Below, piece after piece: positions 57,057-64,000 of a DNA stretch of 64,000 bases (position 1 is the stretch's first letter; every line of letters begins with the position of its first letter). This DNA comes from an uncultured Bacteroidaceae bacterium (GTDB lineage Bacteria > Bacteroidota > Bacteroidia > Bacteroidales > Bacteroidaceae). A model generated the notes under the pieces. That model had not been told where the DNA came from. It saw only the letters and a list, made by a program, of their open reading frames with translations, and did no database searches. Both the position numbers and the translations under genes were made by a program. The stretch lies in assembly GCA_934426255.1 (NCBI GenBank), contig CAKRYD010000008.1, positions 1 through 64,000 of the forward strand, in the 5' to 3' direction.

Positions 57057-59003
57057 CTATACCTTATAATTACGGGTCTTTACTTCGATGGCCTCGTACT
57101 TCAAAGGTTCTTTATACATGACAGGCTCCTTATCGTCATCGCCCTGATATTCCCAACAGCTTACATAGAAGCAATTCTTATCGTCACGCTTAGCTTCGCC
57201 TTCCTCGGTCTGATATTCTTCGCGGAAGTGTCCGCCACAGCTCTCATTGCGATTTAGCGCATCAAAAGCAATCAATTGTCCCATAAGGATAAAGTCGTAA
57301 AGGCGCACAGCCTTATCAAGCTCAAGGTTCATACCTTCTTGATTGCCGGGAACAAACACATGCTCTTCAAATTCCTTGCGCAAATCTTTAAGCATGCCCA
57401 AAGCTTTTTCCAAGCCTTCTTTTGTACGAGCCATTCCGACATATTCCCACATGATATGACCCAACTTCTTGTGAATGGAATCAACCGATTCGTCACCTTG
57501 AACAGCCATGATTTTATCCATCTTGTCCTGAACAGCCTTTTCTGCGGCAACAAATTCAGGAGCATCGGTCTTAAAGCGAGGCACTGTAATCTGATCGCTC
57601 AGATAATTCTGGATGGTATAAGGCAAAACGAAGTAACCATCGGCCAATCCTTGCATCAGTGCAGATGCACCCAAACGGTTGGCACCGTGATCGGAGAAGT
57701 TGCATTCACCGATGGCGAACAGTCCGGGAACAGATGTCTGCAATTCATAATCTACCCACAAACCGCCCATTGTATAGTGTATGGCGGGATATATCATCAT
57801 CGGGTTGTCATAAGGATTTACATCGGTAATCTCTTCATACATATCAAAAAGGTTACCATAACGCTGTTCCACAACATCACGACCCAATCGGTTGATTGCT
57901 TCTGAGAAATCAAGGAATACAGCTAATCCGGTATTGTTTACGCCAAAGCCTTTGTCGCAACGCTCCTTGGCTGCACGGCTTGCTACATCACGCGGAACAA
58001 GGTTTCCAAACGCAGGATAGCGACGTTCCAAATAGTAATCGCGGTCTTCTTCGGGAATATCACGTCCTTGTATTTCGCCTCTTTGCAGCTTCTTGGCATC
58101 CTCTAATTTCTTCGGAACCCATATACGTCCGTCATTACGCAACGACTCCGACATCAATGTCAGCTTCGACTGCTTGTCTCCATGTACGGGAATACATGTC
58201 GGGTGAATCTGCACAAAAGCGGGATTGGCAAAATAAGCGCCTTTGCGATAAGCCGCAATTGCCGCAGAACAGTTACATCCCATGGCGTTGGTTGAGAGGA
58301 AATAGGTGTTACCATATCCGCCGGTTGCCAATACAACTGTATGAGCAGCAAAACGCTCCAATTTGCCTGTCACGATGTTTTTGGCAATAATACCACGGGC
58401 ACGACCGTCGATGATAACGACATCTTCCATCTCATAACGGGTATACAGCTCAACGGTTCCTTCATGAACCTGACGCATCAGAGCGGAATAAGCACCGAGC
58501 AAAAGCTGCTGGCCTGTCTGTCCCTTTGCATAGAATGTACGGCTTACTTGAACACCACCGAAAGAACGGTTAGCCAACAAACCTCCGTATTCACGGGCAA
58601 AAGGAACACCCTGGGCCACACATTGGTCAATGATGCTGGCACTTACTTCGGCCAGACGGTAAACATTGGCTTCGCGGGCACGATAGTCGCCACCCTTCAC
58701 TGTATCATAGAACAAGCGATAGACAGAATCACCGTCGTTCTGATAGTTCTTGGCGGCGTTGATACCACCTTGGGCGGCAATCGAGTGAGCGCGACGAGGA
58801 GAATCCTGAATGCAGAAATTCTTCACCTTAAATCCCATTTCGCCCAGCGAAGCGGCTGCACTAGCACCTGCCAAACCCGTTCCTACTACTATAATATCAA
58901 GTTTACGCTTGTTGGCCGGATTGACCAGTTTCTGATGAGCCTTAAAGTTGGTCCATTTCTCTGAAATAGGACCTTCAGGTATTTTAGAATTTATCGTAGT
59001 CAT
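57057..59003 (-). CDS. frdA: Succinate dehydrogenase/fumarate reductase flavoprotein subunit
   Basis: A 648-residue FAD protein that carries the succinate/fumarate active site. Seen: FAD-binding VVGTGLAGASAAASLGEMGF (40-59), HSIAAQGGINAAKNYQNDGD (about 73-92), which includes the His that binds FAD covalently, capping domain with VQIHPTCIPVHGDKQSKL (in parts) and HYTMGGLWVDYE (about 415-426, active-site region), then LGASALMQGLADGYFVLP. Length and motifs match the B-type (Bacteroides, Wolinella-like) three-subunit complex. 31 bases after the cytochrome b gene on the same strand. Confidence 0.97.
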   Translation of the reverse strand: MTTINSKIPEGPISEKWTNFKAHQKLVNPANKRKLDIIVVGTGLAGASAAASLGEMGFKVKNFCIQDSPRRAHSIAAQGGINAAKNYQNDGDSVYRLFYDTVKGGDYRAREANVYRLAEVSASIIDQCVAQGVPFAREYGGLLANRSFGGVQVSRTFYAKGQTGQQLLLGAYSALMRQVHEGTVELYTRYEMEDVVIIDGRARGIIAKNIVTGKLERFAAHTVVLATGGYGNTYFLSTNAMGCNCSAAIAAYRKGAYFANPAFVQIHPTCIPVHGDKQSKLTLMSESLRNDGRIWVPKKLEDAKKLQRGEIQGRDIPEEDRDYYLERRYPAFGNLVPRDVASRAAKERCDKGFGVNNTGLAVFLDFSEAINRLGRDVVEQRYGNLFDMYEEITDVNPYDNPMMIYPAIHYTMGGLWVDYELQTSVPGLFAIGECNFSDHGANRLGASALMQGLADGYFVLPYTIQNYLSDQITVPRFKTDAPEFVAAEKAVQDKMDKIMAVQGDESVDSIHKKLGHIMWEYVGMARTKEGLEKALGMLKDLRKEFEEHVFVPGNQEGMNLELDKAVRLYDFILMGQLIAFDALNRNESCGGHFREEYQTEEGEAKRDDKNCFYVSCWEYQGDDDKEPVMYKEPLKYEAIEVKTRNYKV

Positions 59004-59034
59004 ATTTTATGTTTTAAGTTAGTTTGTAATCCTG

Positions 59035-59712
59035 TTAGCAACTGGCACCGCAAAAAGCGAACTTCAGCACTACAACGATAAAGAGAAGAATTACTACAGA
59101 AGCCCAAATGTTGCCGATGCACTTCCAGCGATTGAACCACACCTTGCCATTGATGCCCAAGGTCTGGATGGCACTCCAAAAACCATGAGTCAAATGGAAC
59201 CAGATGGCTACAAACCACACAATGTAAAGAACAGCCATCAACGGATTACCGAATGTCATACGCATCAACTCTGTTCCGTCGGTCGGATCGACACAAGCGC
59301 CCGTAGACACTCCGGTCAATTCAGCAAACATCATGTTGTAAAAGAAACCGTAGAAGTGCAACACAAGACCAATAATGATAATGACACCTAAAACAAACAT
59401 GTTTTGAGATGCCCATTCCACTTTTGCCGGTTTGTCAACTACGGCATAACGATTGTCTCCGCGGGCACGTTTGTTCTGCAGTGTCAATATCACAGCAAAA
59501 ACAAAATGAACCACGGCCAAGGCGCCCAAGCCCAAAGTTCCGGCAACTGCATACCAGTTGGCTCCGAGCATGGCACACACTTCATTGTAGGCATCTCCGC
59601 TAAAGAGAGCCACCGCATTCATGCAGGCATGAAATGTCAGGAAAAGAACGAGGCAAAGACCGGTAACCGACATAACCACTTTCTTTCCAATGGAGGAATT
59701 AATTAACCACAT
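59035..59712 (-). CDS. sdhC: Succinate dehydrogenase/fumarate reductase cytochrome b subunit
   Basis: A 225-residue membrane anchor with five hydrophobic segments, of the di-haem cytochrome b558 type. Histidine residues in the segments (for example FHACMNAVALFSG, VVHFVFAVI, GLVLHFYGFFYN, AIWFHLTHGFWSAIQTLG) are candidates for haem ligands. It exchanges electrons with menaquinone. First gene of the operon (sdhC-frdA-frdB order on the minus strand), with the promoter about 90 bases upstream. Confidence 0.93.
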   Translation of the reverse strand: MWLINSSIGKKVVMSVTGLCLVLFLTFHACMNAVALFSGDAYNEVCAMLGANWYAVAGTLGLGALAVVHFVFAVILTLQNKRARGDNRYAVVDKPAKVEWASQNMFVLGVIIIIGLVLHFYGFFYNMMFAELTGVSTGACVDPTDGTELMRMTFGNPLMAVLYIVWFVAIWFHLTHGFWSAIQTLGINGKVWFNRWKCIGNIWASVVILLFIVVVLKFAFCGASC

Positions 59713-59796
59713 AAATAATTGAATTGTTTTAGTTTATATTTATCTCTATCTTTCCCGTCTATAGTCCTCTTCGCTGCCGTGCAGAAAAAGACAGTG

Positions 59797-59804
59797 CAAA
59801 TTTA
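59797..59804 (-). promoter_or_regulatory. Promoter -7 element of the fumarate reductase operon
   Basis: TAAATTTG on the minus strand, full TAnnTTTG match; leader about 80 bases. The -33 region is A/G-rich without a clear TTTG. Confidence 0.6.
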
Positions 59805-59973
59805 CCTTTTTCCCCTCTTTTAACAAAGGAATTGAACACATTAAAAGCCACACGAAGAAAAATCCCGCCTATTATTTAATGTGGGTGCGATGAAATCAGA
59901 ACAAGGCCGGCTGCATGTCAATCGTTCTCGAGACATTGACACAAGGCTTCATTGGGAAGCAGCAGTATGCGGC

Positions 59974-60131
59974 TGCGATGTGTATGCCTTGAGATTGCGA
60001 CATGTACATATCGCAGGTTGCAATCTGCCGCATTGCAGGATGTTTCATGTACATGAAACACATTGTTTCCTGTACATGTCACACGTTGTTTCACCTACAT
60101 AGAACACATTGTTTCATGTACATAAAACAAC
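59974..60131 (+). repeat. Palindromic intergenic repeat, copy 4
   Basis: Same module order as copies 1 and 3: TGCGATGTGTA (59974-59984), GCGACATGTACATATCGC (about 59997-60014), hairpin GGTTGCAATCTGCCGCATTGCA (a variant, read in two parts), the perfect palindrome TGTTTCATGTACATGAAACA (60041-60060), a TTTCCTGTACATG unit (about 60066-60078), a TTTCACCTACATAGAACA unit and ATGTACATAAAACA at the end (60117-60130). It lies in the divergent gap between sdhC and the isomerase-like gene, closer to neither promoter. Confidence 0.85.
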
Positions 60132-60250
60132 CGCTGCCATGCGACATCCTTACAAGAGAAGCGTGCTACATCTTCTGACAAATCGTTATCATTGCGATGG
60201 ATTTTGAAAAAATAACGGTGCCTTATCTTCCATGCTTACACAAAAAACGG

Positions 60251-60258
60251 TATCTTTG
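60251..60258 (+). promoter_or_regulatory. Promoter -7 element of the isomerase-like gene
   Basis: TATCTTTG, 52 bases before the ATG at 60311. Confidence 0.6.
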
Positions 60259-60310
60259 CCTTGTTCTTCATAGAAAACCAAGAAAAAAAACATTTTAAAC
60301 CATCATACAA

Positions 60311-61135
60311 ATGAAAAGACAAATCGAAGCTTTGATTATCATCCTCTCCGCGTATCTCGCGATGCCCGCATCAGCACAATTAGTAAACGGAAAGCGCGGA
60401 TCTGACGATTTCCAGATAGGCATAGCCGGCTATACTTATCGAAACTTCAACATTGACCAAACGCTTGAATATGTGCAAAGTTTGGGCATAAAATACCTAT
60501 CCATAAAGGATTTCTGGCTGCCATTGACTTCCAACAAGGAACAGATGGATGCATTCAAGGCAAAATGTGCCAAATATGGTGTGGAAGGCTATATTTTAGG
60601 CCCCATCTACATGAACAGCGAGGCAGAAGTAGACCGTGCCTTCGCATATGCCGAACGCTACGGCTCAACAATGTTTATCGGGGTGCCCAAATATGAACTT
60701 ATCGATTACACCATCAAGAAAGTTGCCGAAACAGGGATAAAAGTAGCCATTCATACTCACGGACCCGACGGCGCGCCATTTCCCAACATCCGCAAAGTGG
60801 TTGAAATGGTCAAAGACCCCAAACTCGGTGTCGGCTGCTGCATGGACTTGGGACACTGTGTCAGAATGGGCGAAGACATCGTTAAAGACATCAAACGTTA
60901 TAAAGAGTGGATCTACGATGTACACATCAAAGACGAATCGGCAGCTTCAAAAGCCGGCCAAACTTGGGAAATGGGTCGGGGCGTAATGGACTTCAAACCC
61001 ATCATCAAGGCTTTCCGGAAAATCAAATATAAAGGAAAACTCTCCCTGGAGTTCGAGAAAAACGGCAAGAACCCACATCCGGGCGTAGCCGAATCCATAG
61101 GATATCTGCGCGGCGTTTGCGACGCCACCAAATGA
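60311..61135 (+). CDS. Exported sugar phosphate isomerase/epimerase-like protein
   Basis: A 274-residue protein with a signal peptide (MKRQIEALIIILSAYLAMPASA). The mature part has the xylose-isomerase-like TIM-barrel pattern (AP_endonuc_2): FQIGIAGYTYRNFNIDQTLEYVQ near the start in parts, KVAIHTHGPDGAPFPN (about 145-160), GCCMDLGHCVRMGEDIVK (about 177-194), YDVHIKDESA (about 205-214) and LSLEFEKNGKNPHPGV at the end. The conserved metal ligands (Glu, Asp, His, Glu) could be supplied by these segments. Exported members often sit with Gfo/Idh/MocA oxidoreductases in sugar-catabolic loci. The substrate is not known. Confidence 0.88.
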   Translation: MKRQIEALIIILSAYLAMPASAQLVNGKRGSDDFQIGIAGYTYRNFNIDQTLEYVQSLGIKYLSIKDFWLPLTSNKEQMDAFKAKCAKYGVEGYILGPIYMNSEAEVDRAFAYAERYGSTMFIGVPKYELIDYTIKKVAETGIKVAIHTHGPDGAPFPNIRKVVEMVKDPKLGVGCCMDLGHCVRMGEDIVKDIKRYKEWIYDVHIKDESAASKAGQTWEMGRGVMDFKPIIKAFRKIKYKGKLSLEFEKNGKNPHPGVAESIGYLRGVCDATK

Positions 61136-61190
61136 CGGTTCTTTACCTTAATCTACATCATTTTAACTGAAATGCTGCAAGTTCATTGTA

Positions 61191-61198
61191 CCTTTGCA
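61191..61198 (+). promoter_or_regulatory. Promoter -7 element of the DMT transporter gene
   Basis: TACCTTTG, about 16 bases before the ATG at 61214. Confidence 0.6.
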
Positions 61199-61213
61199 GT
61201 CATTTCAGATTAA

Positions 61214-62164
61214 ATGATACCCAACAAACAAGTAAGAGGAAGCATCTACGGATGCATCGCAGCCATCAGTTACGGCCTTAATCCATTGTGTGCCTTATCG
61301 CTCTACCAAGACGGAATCAATTCCAATTCGGTCTTGTTCTACCGTTTTCTCATCGGGTCGATATTGTTAGGAGCTCTGATGATGATTCAAAAGAAGAGTT
61401 TTGCACTGACAAAGAAAGAAGCCATCGTGCTTGCCGCCTTGGGCATCATGTTCGCAGCTTCGTCACTCACCTATTTCCTGAGCTTTTACTACATGGCAGC
61501 CGGAGTAGCGGCAACACTGGTTTTCGCCTACCCTGTGTTTGTTGCTCTTCTGATGGCTGCCTTCTTTAAAGAAAGGCTGAAATGGCCATCCATAATAGCT
61601 ATAGCGCTAACTGTCTGCGGTATCGCATTATTATACAAAGGCGACAACGGAAAACCCATTGCACCCATTGGCATTGTATTGATTATGATTTCTGCTCTGA
61701 CTTACGCCTTATACATCATCATAGTCAACCGTAGCGGCATTGTCATGTCAAGCATTAAACTGACCTTCTATGCCATGCTGGGCTGTCTGGCCTGTATCAC
61801 GATTTTTGCAGCTGTCAGCAACACAGGGCAACTACAAATGCTGCACACCGGCAGAGAATGGTTTTACGCCATACTTTTAGGACTTGTTCCAACCGTTATA
61901 TCGCTTGTATTCATGGCGATGTCGATACAATGCATAGGCTCTACGCCAACCGCCATCATGGGAGCTTTGGAACCTGTAACCGCTGCTTTTGTGGGGATAA
62001 CGGTCTTTGGCGAATTATTGACGGCCCGCCTCGCATCCGGAATCCTGCTTATCCTTTTTTCCGTGACGCTCATTATCCTTGACAGCAGATTACGGCAAAG
62101 CATCGCCCACTATCATTTCATCCCCAAAAGAAAGAACGCCATTAAATGGTGGAAGTGGAAATAA
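61214..62164 (+). CDS. EamA/DMT family transporter
   Basis: A 316-residue inner-membrane protein with about ten hydrophobic segments, formed from two EamA repeats (about 8-140 and 150-290). Seen: GSIYGCIAAISYGLNPLCALSL, SILLGALMMIQKKSFAL, YYMAAGVAATLVFAYPVFVALL (in parts) and TPTAIMGALEPVTAAFVGITVFGE (in parts), typical of drug/metabolite transporters that export amino acids or other small metabolites. The substrate cannot be deduced. The C-terminal tail is basic (FIPKRKNAIKWWKWK). Convergent with the acyltransferase gene, only six bases apart. Confidence 0.92.
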   Translation: MIPNKQVRGSIYGCIAAISYGLNPLCALSLYQDGINSNSVLFYRFLIGSILLGALMMIQKKSFALTKKEAIVLAALGIMFAASSLTYFLSFYYMAAGVAATLVFAYPVFVALLMAAFFKERLKWPSIIAIALTVCGIALLYKGDNGKPIAPIGIVLIMISALTYALYIIIVNRSGIVMSSIKLTFYAMLGCLACITIFAAVSNTGQLQMLHTGREWFYAILLGLVPTVISLVFMAMSIQCIGSTPTAIMGALEPVTAAFVGITVFGELLTARLASGILLILFSVTLIILDSRLRQSIAHYHFIPKRKNAIKWWKWK

Positions 62165-62170
62165 GACTTT

Positions 62171-63076
62171 TTAGCGTTCTAAAATTTCCTCCCCGCAAGA
62201 TTGAGCTACACGCTCCAACAAAAGAGCCAATCCGAAAGAAGCGGCTAACATTAAGAATACGTTCAAACTACTATAAGGAGTAGCGCGACTTAAAGAGAAA
62301 GGCCCTACCATTAAAAGGTTATGAACAAGATAAAGCGGATAGGATAAATCCGAAAGCCATTTGATAAAACGGGATAAATCGCTTCTTTTCGACTTGCGAT
62401 ACAATATCAACGTGGAGAAAAATATCAATAGTCCCATAAGACTACGGACAAGACTATAGCGCACCGCTTCGTCAAAACCGGGGTAAAAAGCCTGTAAGCA
62501 AAGAATGGCCACGACTGCACACCAGCTTGTTTTCAAGTACAACTGTGCTGAGAAATAAACTATCGCATAAAGCGGCAGCCAATAAAAGCGTCCGTTGAAA
62601 AAGCCAAACAGCAGTAAGAACGACAGCCAGCTCAACAGCAAGGATAAAGTTCGCCACTTCCGGAACAATTGCAGACACGGAAGAAGAAGATAACATGCCA
62701 TTATCGCGGTAACAAACCACAGATGATTTAAGCCAGCAACTCCCCCTGAAAGCCCTTGCAAGTTGAACAAATACATGCAAGCAGTAAAAACCGGCATTTT
62801 ATCAGGCTTAAAAACAAGATACAGCATCAAGGCCGGAACTATGAACAACAGATAAGGAAGATACAATTTCATAATCCTTCTCAAAGCCCATTGCCTCCAA
62901 TTTGTAATCGTCCGTTTCCCATAAAGGAAACCACTTATAGCAAAAAACACAGGCACACCCACATAAAACAGACCTGAGCCCGCCTCGCCATAAGCTTCAA
63001 ATAAATGGCAAAACAATATGCAAACGACAGCCGCAGCACGTAGCACGGAAACGGCCACACACTCCGGCTGTCTCAT
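62171..63076 (-). CDS. Acyltransferase family 3 membrane protein
   Basis: A 301-residue membrane protein with about nine hydrophobic segments of the Acyl_transf_3 family: MRQPECVAVSVLRAAAVVCILFCHLFEAYG (start region, with Arg and His), VGVPVFFAISGFLYGKRTI and LRRIMKLYLPYLLFIVPALM. The start at 63076 leaves a 13-base gap to purT; the frame open to 63133 would overlap purT by 44 bases. Shorter than most members (about 340-380), with the loss at the C-terminal end. It is co-oriented with purT and may be transcribed with it. Probably modifies a surface glycan; acceptor unknown. Confidence 0.85.
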   Translation of the reverse strand: MRQPECVAVSVLRAAAVVCILFCHLFEAYGEAGSGLFYVGVPVFFAISGFLYGKRTITNWRQWALRRIMKLYLPYLLFIVPALMLYLVFKPDKMPVFTACMYLFNLQGLSGGVAGLNHLWFVTAIMACYLLLPCLQLFRKWRTLSLLLSWLSFLLLFGFFNGRFYWLPLYAIVYFSAQLYLKTSWCAVVAILCLQAFYPGFDEAVRYSLVRSLMGLLIFFSTLILYRKSKRSDLSRFIKWLSDLSYPLYLVHNLLMVGPFSLSRATPYSSLNVFLMLAASFGLALLLERVAQSCGEEILER

Positions 63077-63089
63077 TTGGATATCTGTA

Positions 63090-64000
63090 TCAGTATACTT
63101 CAACTTTATCTGCCAAGCGCTGGGCCTTTTCACGCAATTGCTCCAACGAGCATCCGTTTTCTCCGCTCACAAGCACAACGCCCATCCTACGTCCCTTACG
63201 CGTATAGGGCTTACCAAAAATCCGTATATCGGCATCTTCTTCGCAAGTAAGCTCAATGCCACGATAGCGAGGCGTTTGCTGAGAGGCAACAGACGAAAGA
63301 ATCACTGCACTGGCTCCATAGCGCAATTGTTTGATACACGGAATCGGCAATCCGAGCACTGCACGCAAATGGAGTTCAAATTCATTGAAGTTTTGTGTGC
63401 CTGCCAAAGTCACCATTCCCGTATCATGAGGGCGTGGAGAAAGTTCGGAGAAATAAACGCCGTTCTTGCTGCTCAAAAAGAATTCTACGCCCCAGATTCC
63501 TTGCCCCGTCAATGAGGCTGTCACTTTATCTGCCATTTCCTGCGCAATCTTCAACTGTTCGGGAAGAATGGCTGCCGGCTGAAAGCTTTCCCTGTAGTCG
63601 CCATGTTCCTGACGATGGCCGATTGGCGGACAAAACAAAGTAGGACCGTCTTTCTGCGTTACCGTAAGCAAAGTAATCTCACTGTCAAAATGGATAAACT
63701 CTTCGATTATGACTTCCTTGATATCTCCGCGGCATCCCGTCATGGCATAATCCCAACATTGGCGCAACTCATCGTCATTATGCGCAACACTCTGTCCCTT
63801 GCCCGAAGACGACATCAGAGGCTTTATGACACACGGAAAACCTATTTCGTCGGCTGCAACTTTTAGCTCGTCATAAGTCTTTGCATAAAAGTATTTGGCC
63901 GTTTTCAGCCCCAATTCCTTGGCTGCCAAATCGCGGATAGCTTTTCTGTTCATCGTATAATTGACAGCGCGAGCCGAAGGAACAACTTGAATGCCGGCAT
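63090..64000 (-). CDS. purT: Formate-dependent phosphoribosylglycinamide formyltransferase (partial)
   Basis: The C-terminal 303 residues of PurT, cut off at the window edge: the frame continues above the ATG at 63953 as GIQVVPSARAVNYTMNRKAIRDLAAKELGL (in parts), the usual PurT sequence. PurT is an ATP-grasp enzyme that makes formyl-GAR from GAR, formate and ATP in purine synthesis. Seen: VIKPLMSSSGKGQSV (ATP-grasp loop), VIIEEFIHFDSEITLLT, GHRQEHGDYRESFQPA, GIWGVEFFLSSKNGVYFSELSPRPHDTG (in parts) with the metal-binding Glu/Asn region, and GKPYTRKGRRMGVVL near the end. About 390 residues are expected in full. Confidence 0.96.
   Translation of the reverse strand, partial: AGIQVVPSARAVNYTMNRKAIRDLAAKELGLKTAKYFYAKTYDELKVAADEIGFPCVIKPLMSSSGKGQSVAHNDDELRQCWDYAMTGCRGDIKEVIIEEFIHFDSEITLLTVTQKDGPTLFCPPIGHRQEHGDYRESFQPAAILPEQLKIAQEMADKVTASLTGQGIWGVEFFLSSKNGVYFSELSPRPHDTGMVTLAGTQNFNEFELHLRAVLGLPIPCIKQLRYGASAVILSSVASQQTPRYRGIELTCEEDADIRIFGKPYTRKGRRMGVVLVSGENGCSLEQLREKAQRLADKVEVY

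Noticed and set aside
63077..63133. Upstream start for the acyltransferase at 62171
   Set aside because: It would overlap purT by 44 bases and adds a polar stretch before the first membrane helix; the ATG at 63076 gives normal spacing.

Overview
The window is chromosomal DNA of a member of the Bacteroidales, most likely close to Prevotellaceae. Evidence: promoters of the Bacteroidetes type (TAnnTTTG at -7, often TTTG or TTGG about 19-24 bases upstream) precede most transcription units, Shine-Dalgarno motifs are weak or absent, and the families are typical of that phylum (DUF4488, DUF4369/TlpA-like lipoprotein, membrane-bound AraC regulators, GH3-like protein, three-subunit fumarate reductase). 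Two giant secreted proteins end in short tails like those of type IX secretion substrates. No phage, plasmid, transposase, CRISPR or rRNA genes were seen.

Layout. 0.4-2.4 kb: three envelope proteins of unknown role. 2.4-5.9 kb: HIT protein and greA divergent from pnp. 5.9-9.4 kb: marC, waaA, gltX. 9.5-14.6 kb: leftward run of two glycosyltransferases, LicD-like transferase, RluA-type pseudouridine synthase, fabG and a TetR regulator. 14.7-19.6 kb: initiator-type tRNA-Met, an unusual palindromic repeat, and a tight five-gene operon (HPr-kinase-like protein, S26-like peptidase, PqqD-like protein, nucleotidyltransferase-like protein, ABC transporter) that resembles the accessory part of a peptide-modification and export system but has no visible precursor gene. 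19.6-23.3 kb: membrane AraC regulator, DUF4488 protein, GH43 enzyme, methyltransferase. 24-34.1 kb: M60-like metallopeptidase (1239 aa), rlmH, and a 1775-aa surface protein with four discoidin-like repeats. 34.3-45.3 kb: comM/yifB, TlpA-like and TPR lipoproteins, O-methyltransferase, aroQ, xerD, GH3-like protein, Ig-like lipoprotein, DUF3108 protein. 45.6-50.1 kb: ychF, lgt and a GH95 fucosidase in one operon. 50.2-56.2 kb: exported oxidoreductase, a large glycosidase-like protein, an acyltransferase and a tandem ABM lipoprotein. 56.3-59.7 kb: fumarate reductase/succinate dehydrogenase B, A, C. 60.3-64 kb: exported sugar isomerase-like protein, DMT transporter, acyltransferase and the 3' part of purT.

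How it fits together. Core metabolism (fumarate respiration, Glu-tRNA, purine and shikimate steps, PNPase) is interleaved with host- or plant-glycan functions (GH95, GH43, M60-like glycopeptidase, discoidin-repeat protein, exported oxidoreductase and isomerase), which fits a gut anaerobe feeding on mucin or plant glycans. Two signals stand out: the five-gene kinase/peptidase/PqqD/NTase/ABC operon, and a family of four intergenic repeats (about 15.0, 28.4, 45.4 and 60.0 kb), all in the same orientation, each upstream of a rightward promoter, built of palindromes centred on TGTACA. Their main palindrome, TGTTTCATGTACATGAAACA, has the two half-sites of the ParB site parS, but with a six-base spacer.
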